Shown here piece after piece: positions 1-6,433 of a stretch of 15,803 bases of DNA. The position numbers and the translations under genes were made by a program. The stretch's first letter is position 1, and each line of letters begins with the position of its first letter. The stretch is from NCBI GenBank assembly GCA_002473085.1, contig DKTP01000078.1, positions 8,686 to 24,488 of the forward strand, in the 5' to 3' direction. The notes beneath the pieces are model-generated. The model worked only from the letters and a program-made list of their open reading frames with translations. It searched no databases and was not told the DNA's origin. This DNA comes from Anaerolineales bacterium UBA7227 (GTDB lineage Bacteria; Chloroflexota; Anaerolineae; Anaerolineales; Villigracilaceae).

Positions 1-693
1 CTCGCGCATCACCCGCCGTATTACCAGATGTTCTTTGAACGGTACGGATTCCAAAAGGACGACGACGACGGCGTGGCGTATGCCATTGACATCAATCTCG
101 AAAACCCGGCCCTTCAACGGCTGGCGCGCGTAGCCGACCGCGTGCGCCAAAGGCATCCCGAATTCCGCGTGCGCGGCGCGATCCTGGCGGACAAGGACGC
201 GGAGATTGACCGCATCGTCTATCTGCAAAACCGCGGCCTCATGCACTTCGCCAATTACGTCCCCTACACCCGCACCGACGTCGAGTCCATGATCCTGCCC
301 CTGCTCGAACTCGTGGACCTTGACCTCGTCCTCTTCGCCGAAGCGGACGGGAAACCGGCGGGCTTCTTCCCCGGCGTGCCGAACTTCAACGAGATCCTCA
401 TCCACTTGAACGGACTCCGCTATCCGTGGGATTACGTCCGCGCCTTCCTCCACCGCAACGACCGCCCGAAATCCATCAGCATCAAAAGCGTCGTCGTCCC
501 GCCCGAATATTGGGATACCGGCCTGGCGCTGCTGCTGTTCGACGAAATGACGAAGCGCGCCGCCGCCAGGGGCTATCAATGGGCGGACCTCTCGCTGACG
601 GGCGAAAACAACCCCGACACGCGTCCGCTGGCGATGCACACCGGGGCGAAGATGTACAAAAAATACCGCTTCTATCGGAAGGAGATTATGTAG
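1..693 (+). CDS. GNAT-like N-acetyltransferase family protein, 5'-truncated by the window edge
   Basis: The reading frame is open from the first base, so the gene starts outside the window and 230 residues are visible. The start of the visible part ([15 protein letters not shown]) resembles the end of a GNAT acetyltransferase domain, where an aromatic-rich strand precedes a final 'ERYGF' element. The later part ([35 protein letters not shown], residue by residue only in outline here) looks like the acetyl-CoA binding strand-helix of a second GNAT-like fold, ending in [18 protein letters not shown]. The substrate cannot be told. Proteins of this shape are common as hypothetical acetyltransferases in Anaerolineae. 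The stop codon lies 35 nt before the SDR gene, so the two are probably co-transcribed. The fold call is moderate; the function is unknown. Confidence 0.6.
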   Translation, partial: LAHHPPYYQMFFERYGFQKDDDDGVAYAIDINLENPALQRLARVADRVRQRHPEFRVRGAILADKDAEIDRIVYLQNRGLMHFANYVPYTRTDVESMILPLLELVDLDLVLFAEADGKPAGFFPGVPNFNEILIHLNGLRYPWDYVRAFLHRNDRPKSISIKSVVVPPEYWDTGLALLLFDEMTKRAAARGYQWADLSLTGENNPDTRPLAMHTGAKMYKKYRFYRKEIM

Positions 694-728
694 CGCCATT
701 TGCCAAATTGCGCTGCAAGGAGATGCTC

Positions 729-1505
729 ATGGGTAAACTCGCGGGCAAGACCGCCATCATCACCGGCGCGACCTCGGGAATCGGGAAGGCGACTGCGCTT
801 CTTTTCGCGGACGAGGGAGCGGACCTGGTCGTCACCGGGCGGCGCGCGGGGTTGGGGACGCGCCTCGAAGCGGAATGCCGCCGAAAGGGAGTCCGATGCG
901 TGTTCGTCGAGGCGGATCACGCGCGGGCGGAGGACTGTCAACGCGTGGTGGACGTCGCCCTGCGCGAGTTCGGCCGCGTGGACATCCTGTTCAACAACGC
1001 GGGCATCGTCACCAAAGGGACGGCGGAGACGACGGAGGAGTCGGTTTGGCGCGAGACGATGGAAGTCAACGTGACGGCGGTCTGGCGGATGTGCAAACTC
1101 GCGCTGCCGATAATGAAGAAACAGGGAGGCGGCGTGGTCGTCAACAACGGCTCGGACTGGTCGGTGGTGGCGGGCAGGGACGCGTTCCCGTACATCGTCA
1201 GTAAGGGCGCGGTGGCGATGATGACGAAGGCGATGGCGCTTGATTTCGCGCGGGACGGGATCCGCGTGAACGCGGTGTGTCCCGGCGATACGTTCGTGGA
1301 CCGGTGGCTGGAGAAGGGTTACTTCGAGTATTCTGACCCGGTGACGCTGGAGGAGGCAAAGCGGGAGGCCAGCGCGCATATTCCGATGGGGCGTTTCGGC
1401 CAGCCCGAGGAGATTGCTCGCGCTGTTCTGTTTTTGGCGTCGGACGATTCGTCGTTCGTGACCGGCCATCTGCTGCTGGCGGACGGGGGAAACACGGCGC
1501 AGTGA
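729..1505 (+). CDS. SDR-family NAD(P)-dependent oxidoreductase
   Basis: A classical short-chain dehydrogenase/reductase of 258 residues, the usual length. The cofactor-binding TGATSGIG motif is at residues 12-19, NNAG at 89-92, a structural Asn at 114, and the catalytic Ser142, Tyr155 and Lys159 (YIVSK). The C-terminal part has PGDTFV and the family-typical '[10 protein letters not shown]...[12 protein letters not shown]' ending in DGG. It should catalyse a reversible alcohol/ketone oxidoreduction; the substrate is not readable. Asp/Gly-rich residues after strand 2 (TGRRAG) leave NAD versus NADP undecided, with the arginines leaning to NADP. Start chosen at 729 because AAGGAG (717-722) sits 6 nt upstream; the in-frame ATG at 723 would abut that site. 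A longer upstream frame exists but overlaps the GNAT-like gene. Confidence 0.9.
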   Translation: MGKLAGKTAIITGATSGIGKATALLFADEGADLVVTGRRAGLGTRLEAECRRKGVRCVFVEADHARAEDCQRVVDVALREFGRVDILFNNAGIVTKGTAETTEESVWRETMEVNVTAVWRMCKLALPIMKKQGGGVVVNNGSDWSVVAGRDAFPYIVSKGAVAMMTKAMALDFARDGIRVNAVCPGDTFVDRWLEKGYFEYSDPVTLEEAKREASAHIPMGRFGQPEEIARAVLFLASDDSSFVTGHLLLADGGNTAQ

Positions 1506-1516
1506 AAACAGGGCGC

Positions 1517-1522
1517 TATAAT
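1517..1522 (+). promoter_or_regulatory. Possible -10 element (TATAAT) just before sbcD
   Basis: A perfect TATAAT lies 8 nt before the ATG at 1531. No convincing -35 hexamer is seen 16-18 nt upstream, and no Shine-Dalgarno sequence lies between this box and the ATG. If functional, transcription would start at or next to the start codon and give a leaderless message. Confidence 0.4.
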
Positions 1523-1530
1523 TTGACGCG

Positions 1531-2757
1531 ATGAAACTCCTCCACTTCGCTGACGCCCACATCGACATGGCCAACTATGGCCGTCACGATCCCGTCACGG
1601 GACTGCCCCTGCGCGTCCTCGATTTTTTGAAATCGCTGGACGCCATCGTGGACGCGGCGATTGACGGGAAAGTGGACCTGGTCATTTTCGCGGGGGACGC
1701 GTACAAAGACCGTTCGCCCGCGCCGACCTTCCAGCGCGAGTGGGGACGGCGCATCGTCCGCCTCTCGCAGGCGCGCATCCCGACTTTGTTGCTGGTCGGC
1801 AACCACGATCTCTCTCCGTCCATCGGACGCGCGCACGCCATCCAGGAGTTCGACACGCTCCAGGTTCCATACGTGAAAGTATTGGACAAGCCCCAGTTTC
1901 TGGCGCCAAAGGATCTATGGGACCTGCCCGCGCAGGTCATCGCCATGCCCTGGGTCTCGCGCTCGGGTCTGATGGCGAATCTTGAAATGAGCGCGGAAAA
2001 TCCCGAGGAAGTCTATTCGAATATGGAAGCGCGCATCTCGGACCTCGTCGCGGGCTGGATCGAGTCGGCGGACCCGTCGCTGCCGCTCATCCTCACCGCG
2101 CACGCGTCGGTGGAGGGGGCGGCGTTTGGCATGGAACGCACGGTGATGCTCGGCGCGGACCTGGTCCTCCCTGCTTCGCTGACGAAGGATAAACGGCTGG
2201 ATTACGTCGCGCTCGGCCACATCCACAAGCCGCAGAACCTGAACGAGGGCGCGCATCCGCCGGTGATCTATCCCGGCTCCATCGAGCGCGTGGACTTCGG
2301 CGAGGCGGCGGACGACAAGTTCTTCGTCGTCGCCGAGGTGGAGAAAGGGGAGACGCGCGTGGAGTGGAAAAAACTCGCGGGGACGCGTCCGTTCATAGAT
2401 TGCCGCGCCGCCCTCCAGTCCGGGATGAACGTGACCGAGACGTTGAAGGCCGCGCTCCCGTCCGAGCGAAAAATGGACGGGGCCATCGTCCGCCTGGTCG
2501 TGGATTATCCCCGCGAGATGGATGCGATGATCGACGAGGCCGCGCTCCGCAAATATGCCGGGAAGGCGTTCGAGTTTCACTTCGTCAAACGCCCGCAGGT
2601 GGAGACGCGCGTCCGCCTGCCCGAAGACCGGTCCATCAGCAGTCTCAGCCCGCTGGAACTGCTGGAGATCTACTGGCGCGCCGCCAAAGTGGACGACATT
2701 GACGCGCTGCAAACGCTGGCGCGCGAGATTTTAGAGGGAGAAGAAGAACAAGGATGA
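1531..2757 (+). CDS. sbcD: SbcD/Mre11-type metallophosphoesterase (DNA repair nuclease family)
   Basis: A 408-residue calcineurin-like phosphoesterase with the full metal-binding set of the SbcD/Mre11 family: D8-x-H10 (FADAH), GD at 55-56, GNHD with N91 and H92, H191 (TAHAS) and the GHIH motif with H230 and H232. The N-terminal half is the nuclease domain. The C-terminal part (about 280-400) fits the capping region seen in SbcD, ending in a helical segment rich in Glu. SbcD normally pairs with the SMC-like ATPase SbcC to process hairpins and blocked double-strand ends. No sbcC is present here and an intrinsic terminator follows directly, so any SbcC partner must be encoded elsewhere or the protein acts alone. 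The gap to the SDR gene is 25 nt, and there is no clear ribosome binding site. Confidence 0.85.
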   Translation: MKLLHFADAHIDMANYGRHDPVTGLPLRVLDFLKSLDAIVDAAIDGKVDLVIFAGDAYKDRSPAPTFQREWGRRIVRLSQARIPTLLLVGNHDLSPSIGRAHAIQEFDTLQVPYVKVLDKPQFLAPKDLWDLPAQVIAMPWVSRSGLMANLEMSAENPEEVYSNMEARISDLVAGWIESADPSLPLILTAHASVEGAAFGMERTVMLGADLVLPASLTKDKRLDYVALGHIHKPQNLNEGAHPPVIYPGSIERVDFGEAADDKFFVVAEVEKGETRVEWKKLAGTRPFIDCRAALQSGMNVTETLKAALPSERKMDGAIVRLVVDYPREMDAMIDEAALRKYAGKAFEFHFVKRPQVETRVRLPEDRSISSLSPLELLEIYWRAAKVDDIDALQTLAREILEGEEEQG

Positions 2758-2774
2758 AAGATGAAGGTTGAATT

Positions 2775-2812
2775 TGGCCGACTCGTTGTAACGGAGTCGG
2801 CCATTGTGTTTT
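2775..2812 (+). terminator. Intrinsic terminator after sbcD
   Basis: A perfect 10-bp inverted repeat, TGGCCGACTC (2775-2784) with GAGTCGGCCA (2794-2803), has a 9-nt loop and is followed by TTGTGTTTT. The U-rich tail is only on the plus side, so it serves the sbcD transcript and not the minus-strand operon. Confidence 0.85.
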
Positions 2813-2825
2813 AAGATGAAATGGA

Positions 2826-2848
2826 ATCCTGAAGTTCTACTTCAGGAT
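2826..2848. repeat. Short palindrome with 3-nt loop (first of a pair)
   Basis: ATCCTGAAGT and ACTTCAGGAT form a perfect 10-bp inverted repeat with the loop TCT. It lies between convergent transcription units and has no U-tract, so it looks more like a REP-type extragenic palindrome than a terminator. Confidence 0.7.
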
Positions 2849-2860
2849 CGCCAGCCGCGT

Positions 2861-2881
2861 TCCGAAAGTGGAACTTTCGGA
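2861..2881. repeat. Short palindrome with 3-nt loop (second of a pair)
   Basis: TCCGAAAGT and ACTTTCGGA form a perfect 9-bp inverted repeat with the loop GGA. Its layout (GAA-AGT, 3-nt loop, ACT-TTC) matches the palindrome 13 nt to the left, though the sequence differs, which suggests a repeat family. Confidence 0.7.
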
Positions 2882-2905
2882 GTCCTACGCGCGCCGCCGT
2901 CAATC

Positions 2906-3403
2906 CTAAATTGCAGAAGCGAAACCCGCATCCCATTTTTGCGCGAATTTCAAAATGCGCGGGCGGATGTAGAACGCGAACGGGTCGGCCAGCGCGCGCC
3001 GCTCGGCGATCAACTGCATCGCGGCCAGCGGATCGTATCCCTGCGCGACGAGGACGGCCGCGCCCATCGCCACCCCGCGGTGACGTCCCTTCGCGCAATG
3101 GGCGTAGACTTTTCCGCCGCGGCGGATGGTCTCGAGCGCGGCTTGCGCGCCGCGTATCAATTTTGAGATGGGGATGGGGAACAGCGGACTGTCCACCGTC
3201 CGCAGCCAGAGGAAAGACAGCGGTTCGTGGTGCGGGTCGGGTGCGGGACGGCGTTCCCAGCGCATGTTGATGACGAGGCGCACGCCGAGTCCGCGCAGGA
3301 GGGGATAATCGTCCACGCGGGGGGTGACGCCGATGAAGAGGTCGGGGGTGATGGGATCGAAATTCATGCGGGACATCTTATCACGGGATTCGCCGTCCGT
3401 CAT
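2906..3403 (-). CDS. Dual-specificity/tyrosine phosphatase-like protein (HCX5R), last gene of the flavin-transport operon
   Basis: The 165-residue product has the cysteine-phosphatase signature HCAKGRHR, with nucleophile Cys103 and phosphate-binding Arg109, and a plausible general acid Asp71 in the TVDSPLFP segment. The pattern fits the compact dual-specificity phosphatases, which act on phosphoproteins or on small phosphorylated molecules. The start at 3403 forms an ATGA overlap with the ATPase stop codon and has AAGGAAG 7 nt upstream. The internal ATGs at 3376 and 3367 lack such a site. The overlap implies translational coupling to the transporter ATPase. Its substrate is unknown; because the operon starts with an FMN riboswitch, a role on a flavin phosphate is a tempting inference with no direct support in the sequence. 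Confidence 0.85.
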   Translation of the reverse strand: MTDGESRDKMSRMNFDPITPDLFIGVTPRVDDYPLLRGLGVRLVINMRWERRPAPDPHHEPLSFLWLRTVDSPLFPIPISKLIRGAQAALETIRRGGKVYAHCAKGRHRGVAMGAAVLVAQGYDPLAAMQLIAERRALADPFAFYIRPRILKFAQKWDAGFASAI

Positions 3404-4143
3404 TCGATGGCTTCCTTCAACGCCCGCGCCAGCCTGCCGAAATGGGCGGTGTAACGCATCTCGTCCGCGCGGGGACGCGGCAGGTCCACTTTCAGGTCCA
3501 GTTTGACGCGGCCAGGCCGCGCCGTCAGCACGAGGACGCGGTCCGCGAGGAAGAGCGCCTCGGAGATGGAATGAGTCACCATCACGACGGTCTTCTGCCG
3601 CGCCTGCCAGATGCGCGAGAGTTCTGTCCACATGCGCTCGCGGGTCAGCGCGTCGAGCGAGCCGAAGGGCTCGTCGAGCAGGAGCAGGTCGGGGTCGTGG
3701 ATGAGCGCCCGCGCCAGCGACACGCGCTGCGCCATCCCGCCCGAAAGTTCGCGCGGCCAGTTCCGCTCGAAGCCCGTCAGCCCGACCAGTTCGATCATCT
3801 CCTGCGCCCGCGCGGACGCGTCCGCCGCGCCCTCCAGTTCGAGCGGGAGCGTGATGTTCTGGAGCGCCGTCCGCCACGGCATGAGGTTGGCCTGCTGGAA
3901 GGCCATGCCGATGCGCGGCTGTTGATTCTGCCCAAAGTTGACCTCGCCCGCCGTCGGCTGGAGGATGCCCGCCAGGATCCGCAGCAGGGTGGACTTGCCG
4001 CTGCCCGAAGGTCCCAGCACCGCCACGAATTCGCGCGGGCGCACGTCGAACGACACGCGCTCCAGCGCGTGCAGTCCGCCGTTGTTGTCGGGAAAGACGG
4101 CGCTCAACTCGCGGACGGTGAGGATGGGTGAAATAACTGTCAT
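3400..4143 (-). CDS. ABC transporter ATP-binding protein (flavin uptake system)
   Basis: A 247-residue nucleotide-binding protein of the SsuB/TauB/ThiZ type. Walker A GPSGSGKST is at 44-52, the Q-loop near Q83, the signature LSGGMAQR at 133-140, Walker B LLLLDEPF at 153-160, and the switch histidine is H191. It powers import together with the upstream permease and binding protein. Start chosen at 4143: GAGAAGG lies just upstream, and the frame further upstream to 4218 runs through a repeat-like spacer and would add a tail with no homology to ABC proteins. The end overlaps the phosphatase gene by 4 nt. The FMN riboswitch at the head of the operon makes riboflavin or a related flavin the likely cargo. 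Confidence 0.9.
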   Translation of the reverse strand: MTVISPILTVRELSAVFPDNNGGLHALERVSFDVRPREFVAVLGPSGSGKSTLLRILAGILQPTAGEVNFGQNQQPRIGMAFQQANLMPWRTALQNITLPLELEGAADASARAQEMIELVGLTGFERNWPRELSGGMAQRVSLARALIHDPDLLLLDEPFGSLDALTRERMWTELSRIWQARQKTVVMVTHSISEALFLADRVLVLTARPGRVKLDLKVDLPRPRADEMRYTAHFGRLARALKEAIE

Positions 4144-4154
4144 GGCCTTCTCTA

Positions 4155-4219
4155 TAGTACGTATTGCGTATTTCGTAACAGGCGCGTTACGTACTACGCA
4201 ACACGCGCTACGCAACACG
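4155..4219. repeat. Palindrome and direct-repeat spacer between binding protein and ATPase genes
   Basis: TAGTACGTA (4155-4163) pairs perfectly with TACGTACTA (4188-4196). Inside it, CGTAAC/GTTACG forms an alternative 6-bp stem. TTGCGTA (4164-4170) matches TACGCAA (4195-4201). CTACGCAACACG occurs twice, at 4194-4205 and 4208-4219. No U-tract follows. It may be a repeat-derived spacer or a processing hairpin within the operon. Confidence 0.6.
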
Positions 4220-4224
4220 AAACT

Positions 4225-5205
4225 TCACGGCACAAACTCATTCGTAAACGCCTTGCTCACGTCCAGCGGCGCTTTGAGCAGTCCCATCTTCAACAGCGTG
4301 GACTGCATGTTGTCCCAGGCGGCCGCGTCGGAATAGCCGATCCGCTCGGCTTTCCATAATTCAATCGAGCGCGCCAGCACTTCCTTTTGCGTAGCCGCGT
4401 CAGCCGCCGCCAGATTCTCCACGAATTTTTTGCTGATCTCGAACGCCTCGTCGGGATTCTGGATCGTATCCGCGACTCCTTTGACCATGGCCGCGACCAT
4501 CCGCCGCACCAGGTCGGGATTCGACGCGATAGTCTTCTCGTTGGTGATCAACCCATTCGACGCCAGTTGCACGTAATCGGCCACCAGCAGTTCGTTGATG
4601 TCGAATCCCAGCGCGCGCAGTTGCACTGGCTCGTTGGCCGCGTACACCGAGGCCGCCTCGTCGCGGTCCGCCGCGACGGACTCCACCTGGGTGAAGCCGA
4701 TCGAATCGAGCGTCACGTCTGACTCGCCCAGCCCCGCGGAAAAGAGCAGCGCGTCCAACCCGATGTAATTCGCGCCGAACAGTCCTGGCAGGCCGATCTT
4801 CCTCCCCTTCAAATCCGCGGGCGACTTGATCCCCTGCGCGGCCTTCGATACCACCGCCACAGGATATTTCTGATACCACGCGCCCACGTACACCACAGGC
4901 AGTCCCTGTGCGCGCGCCAGCAGCACCTGCTCGCCCGAAACCACTGCGAACTGCAACTGGTCCGCGCCCACCAGCGCCATCGCGTCCGTCTCGAACGAAT
5001 AATCGAACTCGATCTCGATGCCCGCGTCCTTGAAGTAGCCCTTCTCGACGGCGACGTAGAGCGGCGCGAACTGGATGTTGGGGACGTACCCCAGCGGCAG
5101 TTTGACGCGCGTCAACGTCCCCGCTTCTTTCTGGACCTCGCGCGGGGTGCAGGCCATCAGGCCGATCGCCAACCCGAGCGCGAGCGTAACAAGTTTCTTC
5201 AGCAT
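4225..5205 (-). CDS. ribY: ABC transporter substrate-binding lipoprotein, NMT1/THI5-like (RibY-like)
   Basis: The 326-residue protein begins with a lipoprotein signal: a charged KK start, a hydrophobic core and the lipobox LMAC with Cys19 as the lipidation site. The mature part has the NMT1/THI5-like pattern (LGYVPNIQFAPLYVAVEKGYF, split over residues about 36-56, then 'DLKGRKIGLPG'), the fold used for thiamine-pyrimidine, sulfonate and, in Chloroflexi, riboflavin binding. AAGGAGG (5212-5218) lies 6 nt before the ATG at 5205, the strongest ribosome binding site in the operon, as expected for a binding protein needed in excess. The open frame upstream of 5205 is only a shadow over the permease gene. 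The riboflavin assignment rests on the upstream FMN riboswitch; on sequence alone, a thiamine-precursor binder is possible. Confidence 0.85.
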   Translation of the reverse strand: MLKKLVTLALGLAIGLMACTPREVQKEAGTLTRVKLPLGYVPNIQFAPLYVAVEKGYFKDAGIEIEFDYSFETDAMALVGADQLQFAVVSGEQVLLARAQGLPVVYVGAWYQKYPVAVVSKAAQGIKSPADLKGRKIGLPGLFGANYIGLDALLFSAGLGESDVTLDSIGFTQVESVAADRDEAASVYAANEPVQLRALGFDINELLVADYVQLASNGLITNEKTIASNPDLVRRMVAAMVKGVADTIQNPDEAFEISKKFVENLAAADAATQKEVLARSIELWKAERIGYSDAAAWDNMQSTLLKMGLLKAPLDVSKAFTNEFVP

Positions 5206-5221
5206 AAGAAGCCTCCTTGCA

Positions 5222-5238
5222 GGAACGTTTATCGTTCC
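5222..5238 (-). other. Hairpin at the permease/binding-protein junction
   Basis: GGAACG and CGTTCC form a perfect 6-bp stem with a 5-nt loop that spans the permease stop codon, just upstream of the strong ribosome binding site of the binding-protein gene. It could stabilise or separate the two message parts; this is inference. Confidence 0.4.
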
Positions 5239-6008
5239 AGCCAGACTAAAAGTTTTCTCTCCGCGAACGCGACGATCCCATACAACGTCAGCGCCAGCGC
5301 GATGAGGGTGAACACCGCCACAAAGACGAGCGCCGTATCGTATTGGCCGCGCCCGATGTTGACGAGGAATCCCAGTCCCCGATCCGCGCCGACGAGTTCG
5401 CCCACCACCGCGCCGATGACGGAGAGCGTCGCGCCCACGCGCAGCCCGCCGAGGAAGACCGACAGCGCGGCGGGGATCTCCAGTTTGAGCAGCATCTGTC
5501 GGCGCGAGGCGCGCAGGGAACGCATCAGGTCGTACAGCGCGGGCGGGACGGCGCGCACGCCGACGACGGTGTTCACCAGCACCGGGAAGAAGACGATCAG
5601 CGCGCAGATCAACACCTTCGAGAATATGCCCGGTCCGAACCAGATGACGAGCAGCGGCGCGATCGCCACCAGCGGCACAGCCTGACTCGCCACGAGGTAG
5701 GGCGAGAGCAGGTTTTCCAGCAGGCGCGACTTGGCGACGAAATAGCCGATCAGCGTGGCAAACAGGACGCCCGCCAGCAGGCCGGTCAGCACCTCGGTCA
5801 ATGTGACGAGGCTGTGCGAAAGCAGGCTGCCGTCCGCGAGGGCGCGCAGGAGGCGCGTCCACACCGCCGCGGGGGAGGGGAGGATGAAGGCGGGCAGTCC
5901 GCCGAAGCGCGCGGCGAGATGCCATGCCAGCAGGAATGCCGTCACGGAGACGAGTCCCAAAATGGGACGGAGGGTTGCCGCGCGTTTGGCGAGAGTGGTC
6001 ATAATCAT
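5229..6008 (-). CDS. ribX: ABC transporter permease, SsuC/TauC/ThiX type (RibX-like)
   Basis: The 259-residue integral membrane protein has about six predicted spans and a cytoplasmic EAA-type loop at about 160-188 (LYDLMRSLRASRRQMLLKLE...IPAALSVFLGGLRVG, split here), which docks on the ATPase. It is the first gene behind the FMN riboswitch and its terminator. The likely start is ATG 6008, with ATG 6000-6002 two codons later as an alternative. No Shine-Dalgarno sequence is visible, because a GC-rich palindrome (6014-6036) occupies the space where it would lie. RibX is the name used for the membrane part of the riboflavin ABC system found with FMN riboswitches in Chloroflexi. The family alone would also fit sulfonate or thiamine-precursor transport. 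Confidence 0.85.
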   Translation of the reverse strand: MIMTTLAKRAATLRPILGLVSVTAFLLAWHLAARFGGLPAFILPSPAAVWTRLLRALADGSLLSHSLVTLTEVLTGLLAGVLFATLIGYFVAKSRLLENLLSPYLVASQAVPLVAIAPLLVIWFGPGIFSKVLICALIVFFPVLVNTVVGVRAVPPALYDLMRSLRASRRQMLLKLEIPAALSVFLGGLRVGATLSVIGAVVGELVGADRGLGFLVNIGRGQYDTALVFVAVFTLIALALTLYGIVAFAERKLLVWLER

Positions 6009-6036
6009 CGGTAGGGGCGGACGTACCTGTCCGCCC
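6007..6036. repeat. Palindromic repeat copy 1 (GGGCGGAC-loop-GTCCGCCC)
   Basis: GGGCGGAC (6015-6022) and GTCCGCCC (6029-6036) form a perfect 8-bp stem with a 6-nt loop. The full 30 nt from ATCGGTAG onward is identical to the copy at 6124-6153. It ends right at the permease start codon. Confidence 0.85.
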
Positions 6037-6066
6037 GAGTCCGCCCGAGCGAGAGGGCGAGAGGGC
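6031..6066. repeat. Short tandem duplications next to repeat copy 1
   Basis: CCGCCCGAG occurs twice in a row with a 10-nt period (6031-6050), followed by GAGAGGGC twice (6051-6058 and 6059-6066). Confidence 0.6.
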
Positions 6067-6084
6067 GATCACGCAGGATCGCCC
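6063..6084. repeat. Palindrome GGGCGATC-loop-GATCGCCC
   Basis: A perfect 8-bp stem with a 6-nt loop (ACGCAG). It has the same design as the GGGCGGAC palindromes (8-bp arms starting GGGCG, 6-nt loop), so it is probably a variant of the same family. Confidence 0.7.
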
Positions 6085-6123
6085 CAACGTCGTCCCAACG
6101 TCGTCCCAACGTCGCCCCAACGT
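6080..6123. repeat. Four tandem copies of an 11-bp unit
   Basis: The unit CGYCCCAACGT is repeated four times without gaps; Y is C in units 1 and 4 and T in units 2 and 3. It lies in the untranslated leader between the riboswitch terminator and the permease gene. Confidence 0.85.
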
Positions 6124-6153
6124 ATCGGTAGGGGCGGACGTACCTGTCCGCCC
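6124..6153. repeat. Palindromic repeat copy 2 (GGGCGGAC-loop-GTCCGCCC)
   Basis: This is a 30-nt exact duplicate of 6007-6036. It directly abuts the U-tract of the riboswitch terminator, as if inserted at the terminator's end. Confidence 0.85.
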
Positions 6154-6191
6154 AAACGAAAAACGCCTCGAGGGAGGGATCCTTCGGGGCG
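6154..6191 (-). terminator. Riboswitch-linked intrinsic terminator
   Basis: Read on the minus strand, CGCCCCGA (6191-6184) pairs with TCGAGGCG (6171-6164) with one A/C mismatch and a 12-nt loop. TTTTTCGTTT follows. It lies about 100 nt past the FMN aptamer and before the first structural gene, the position of a transcription-attenuation terminator. Confidence 0.7.
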
Positions 6192-6231
6192 CGGGAACCG
6201 GCTGCAAGTCACGCGTGAGGCGGAATCAAAT

Positions 6232-6258
6232 CCCCGAAAACAGCGTTCGTTTCCGGGG
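6232..6258 (-). other. Long stable hairpin between aptamer and terminator
   Basis: On the minus strand CCCCGGAAAC (6258-6249) pairs with GTTTTCGGGG (6241-6232), a 10-bp stem with one G-U pair and a 7-nt loop. No U-tract follows. A smaller hairpin, CAGGCC/GGCCTG, is at 6271-6287. They may fold the leader so that aptamer and terminator come close together. Confidence 0.5.
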
Positions 6259-6293
6259 CGTGAATCCAGCCAGGCCGCGCGGGCCTGCTGTCG

Positions 6294-6414
6294 CCTTCTT
6301 TCATCCAGACTGTTACTGTCGGCTCCGGAGTCTCGCCGGATCATGCGCCTGACCAGGATGGTTTCGCGCTCGCGGGCTGTACCGCCGATCGGGAATTGCG
6401 CCCTGCCCCGAAGG
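6294..6414 (-). promoter_or_regulatory. FMN riboswitch (RFN element)
   Basis: The minus strand carries the conserved RFN blocks in order: GGGGCAGGG, AATTCCCGA, CGGCGGTA, AGCCCGCGAGC, GGCGAGACTCCGGAGCCGA, CAGT...CAGTCTGGATG and AGAAGG. The outer P1 stem is CCTTC (6414-6410) with GAAGG (6298-6294), giving a 121-nt aptamer. Riboswitches of this class bind FMN and shut down riboflavin synthesis or uptake genes. This one sits about 290 nt before the permease gene of the ABC operon. Its first ten bases are also complementary to the 5' arm of the terminator at 6154-6191. Confidence 0.95.
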
Positions 6415-6433
6415 TTGATATTGGGTTGATGGA

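Noticed and set aside
4144..4218. N-terminal extension of the ATPase gene (start at 4218).
   Set aside because: It is coded by the repeat spacer and has no match to ABC ATPases; the start at 4143 gives the usual length.
4225..6207. A very long minus-strand open frame extending upstream of the binding-protein start.
   Set aside because: The part beyond 5205 overlaps the permease in another frame and reads as Arg/Pro/Ala-rich shadow. The ATG at 5205 has a lipoprotein signal and a strong ribosome binding site.
6294..6414. TPP riboswitch, suggested by the NMT1-like binding protein.
   Set aside because: The sequence blocks are those of the RFN element; no TPP core (CTGAGA / ACCTGATCTGG type) is present.
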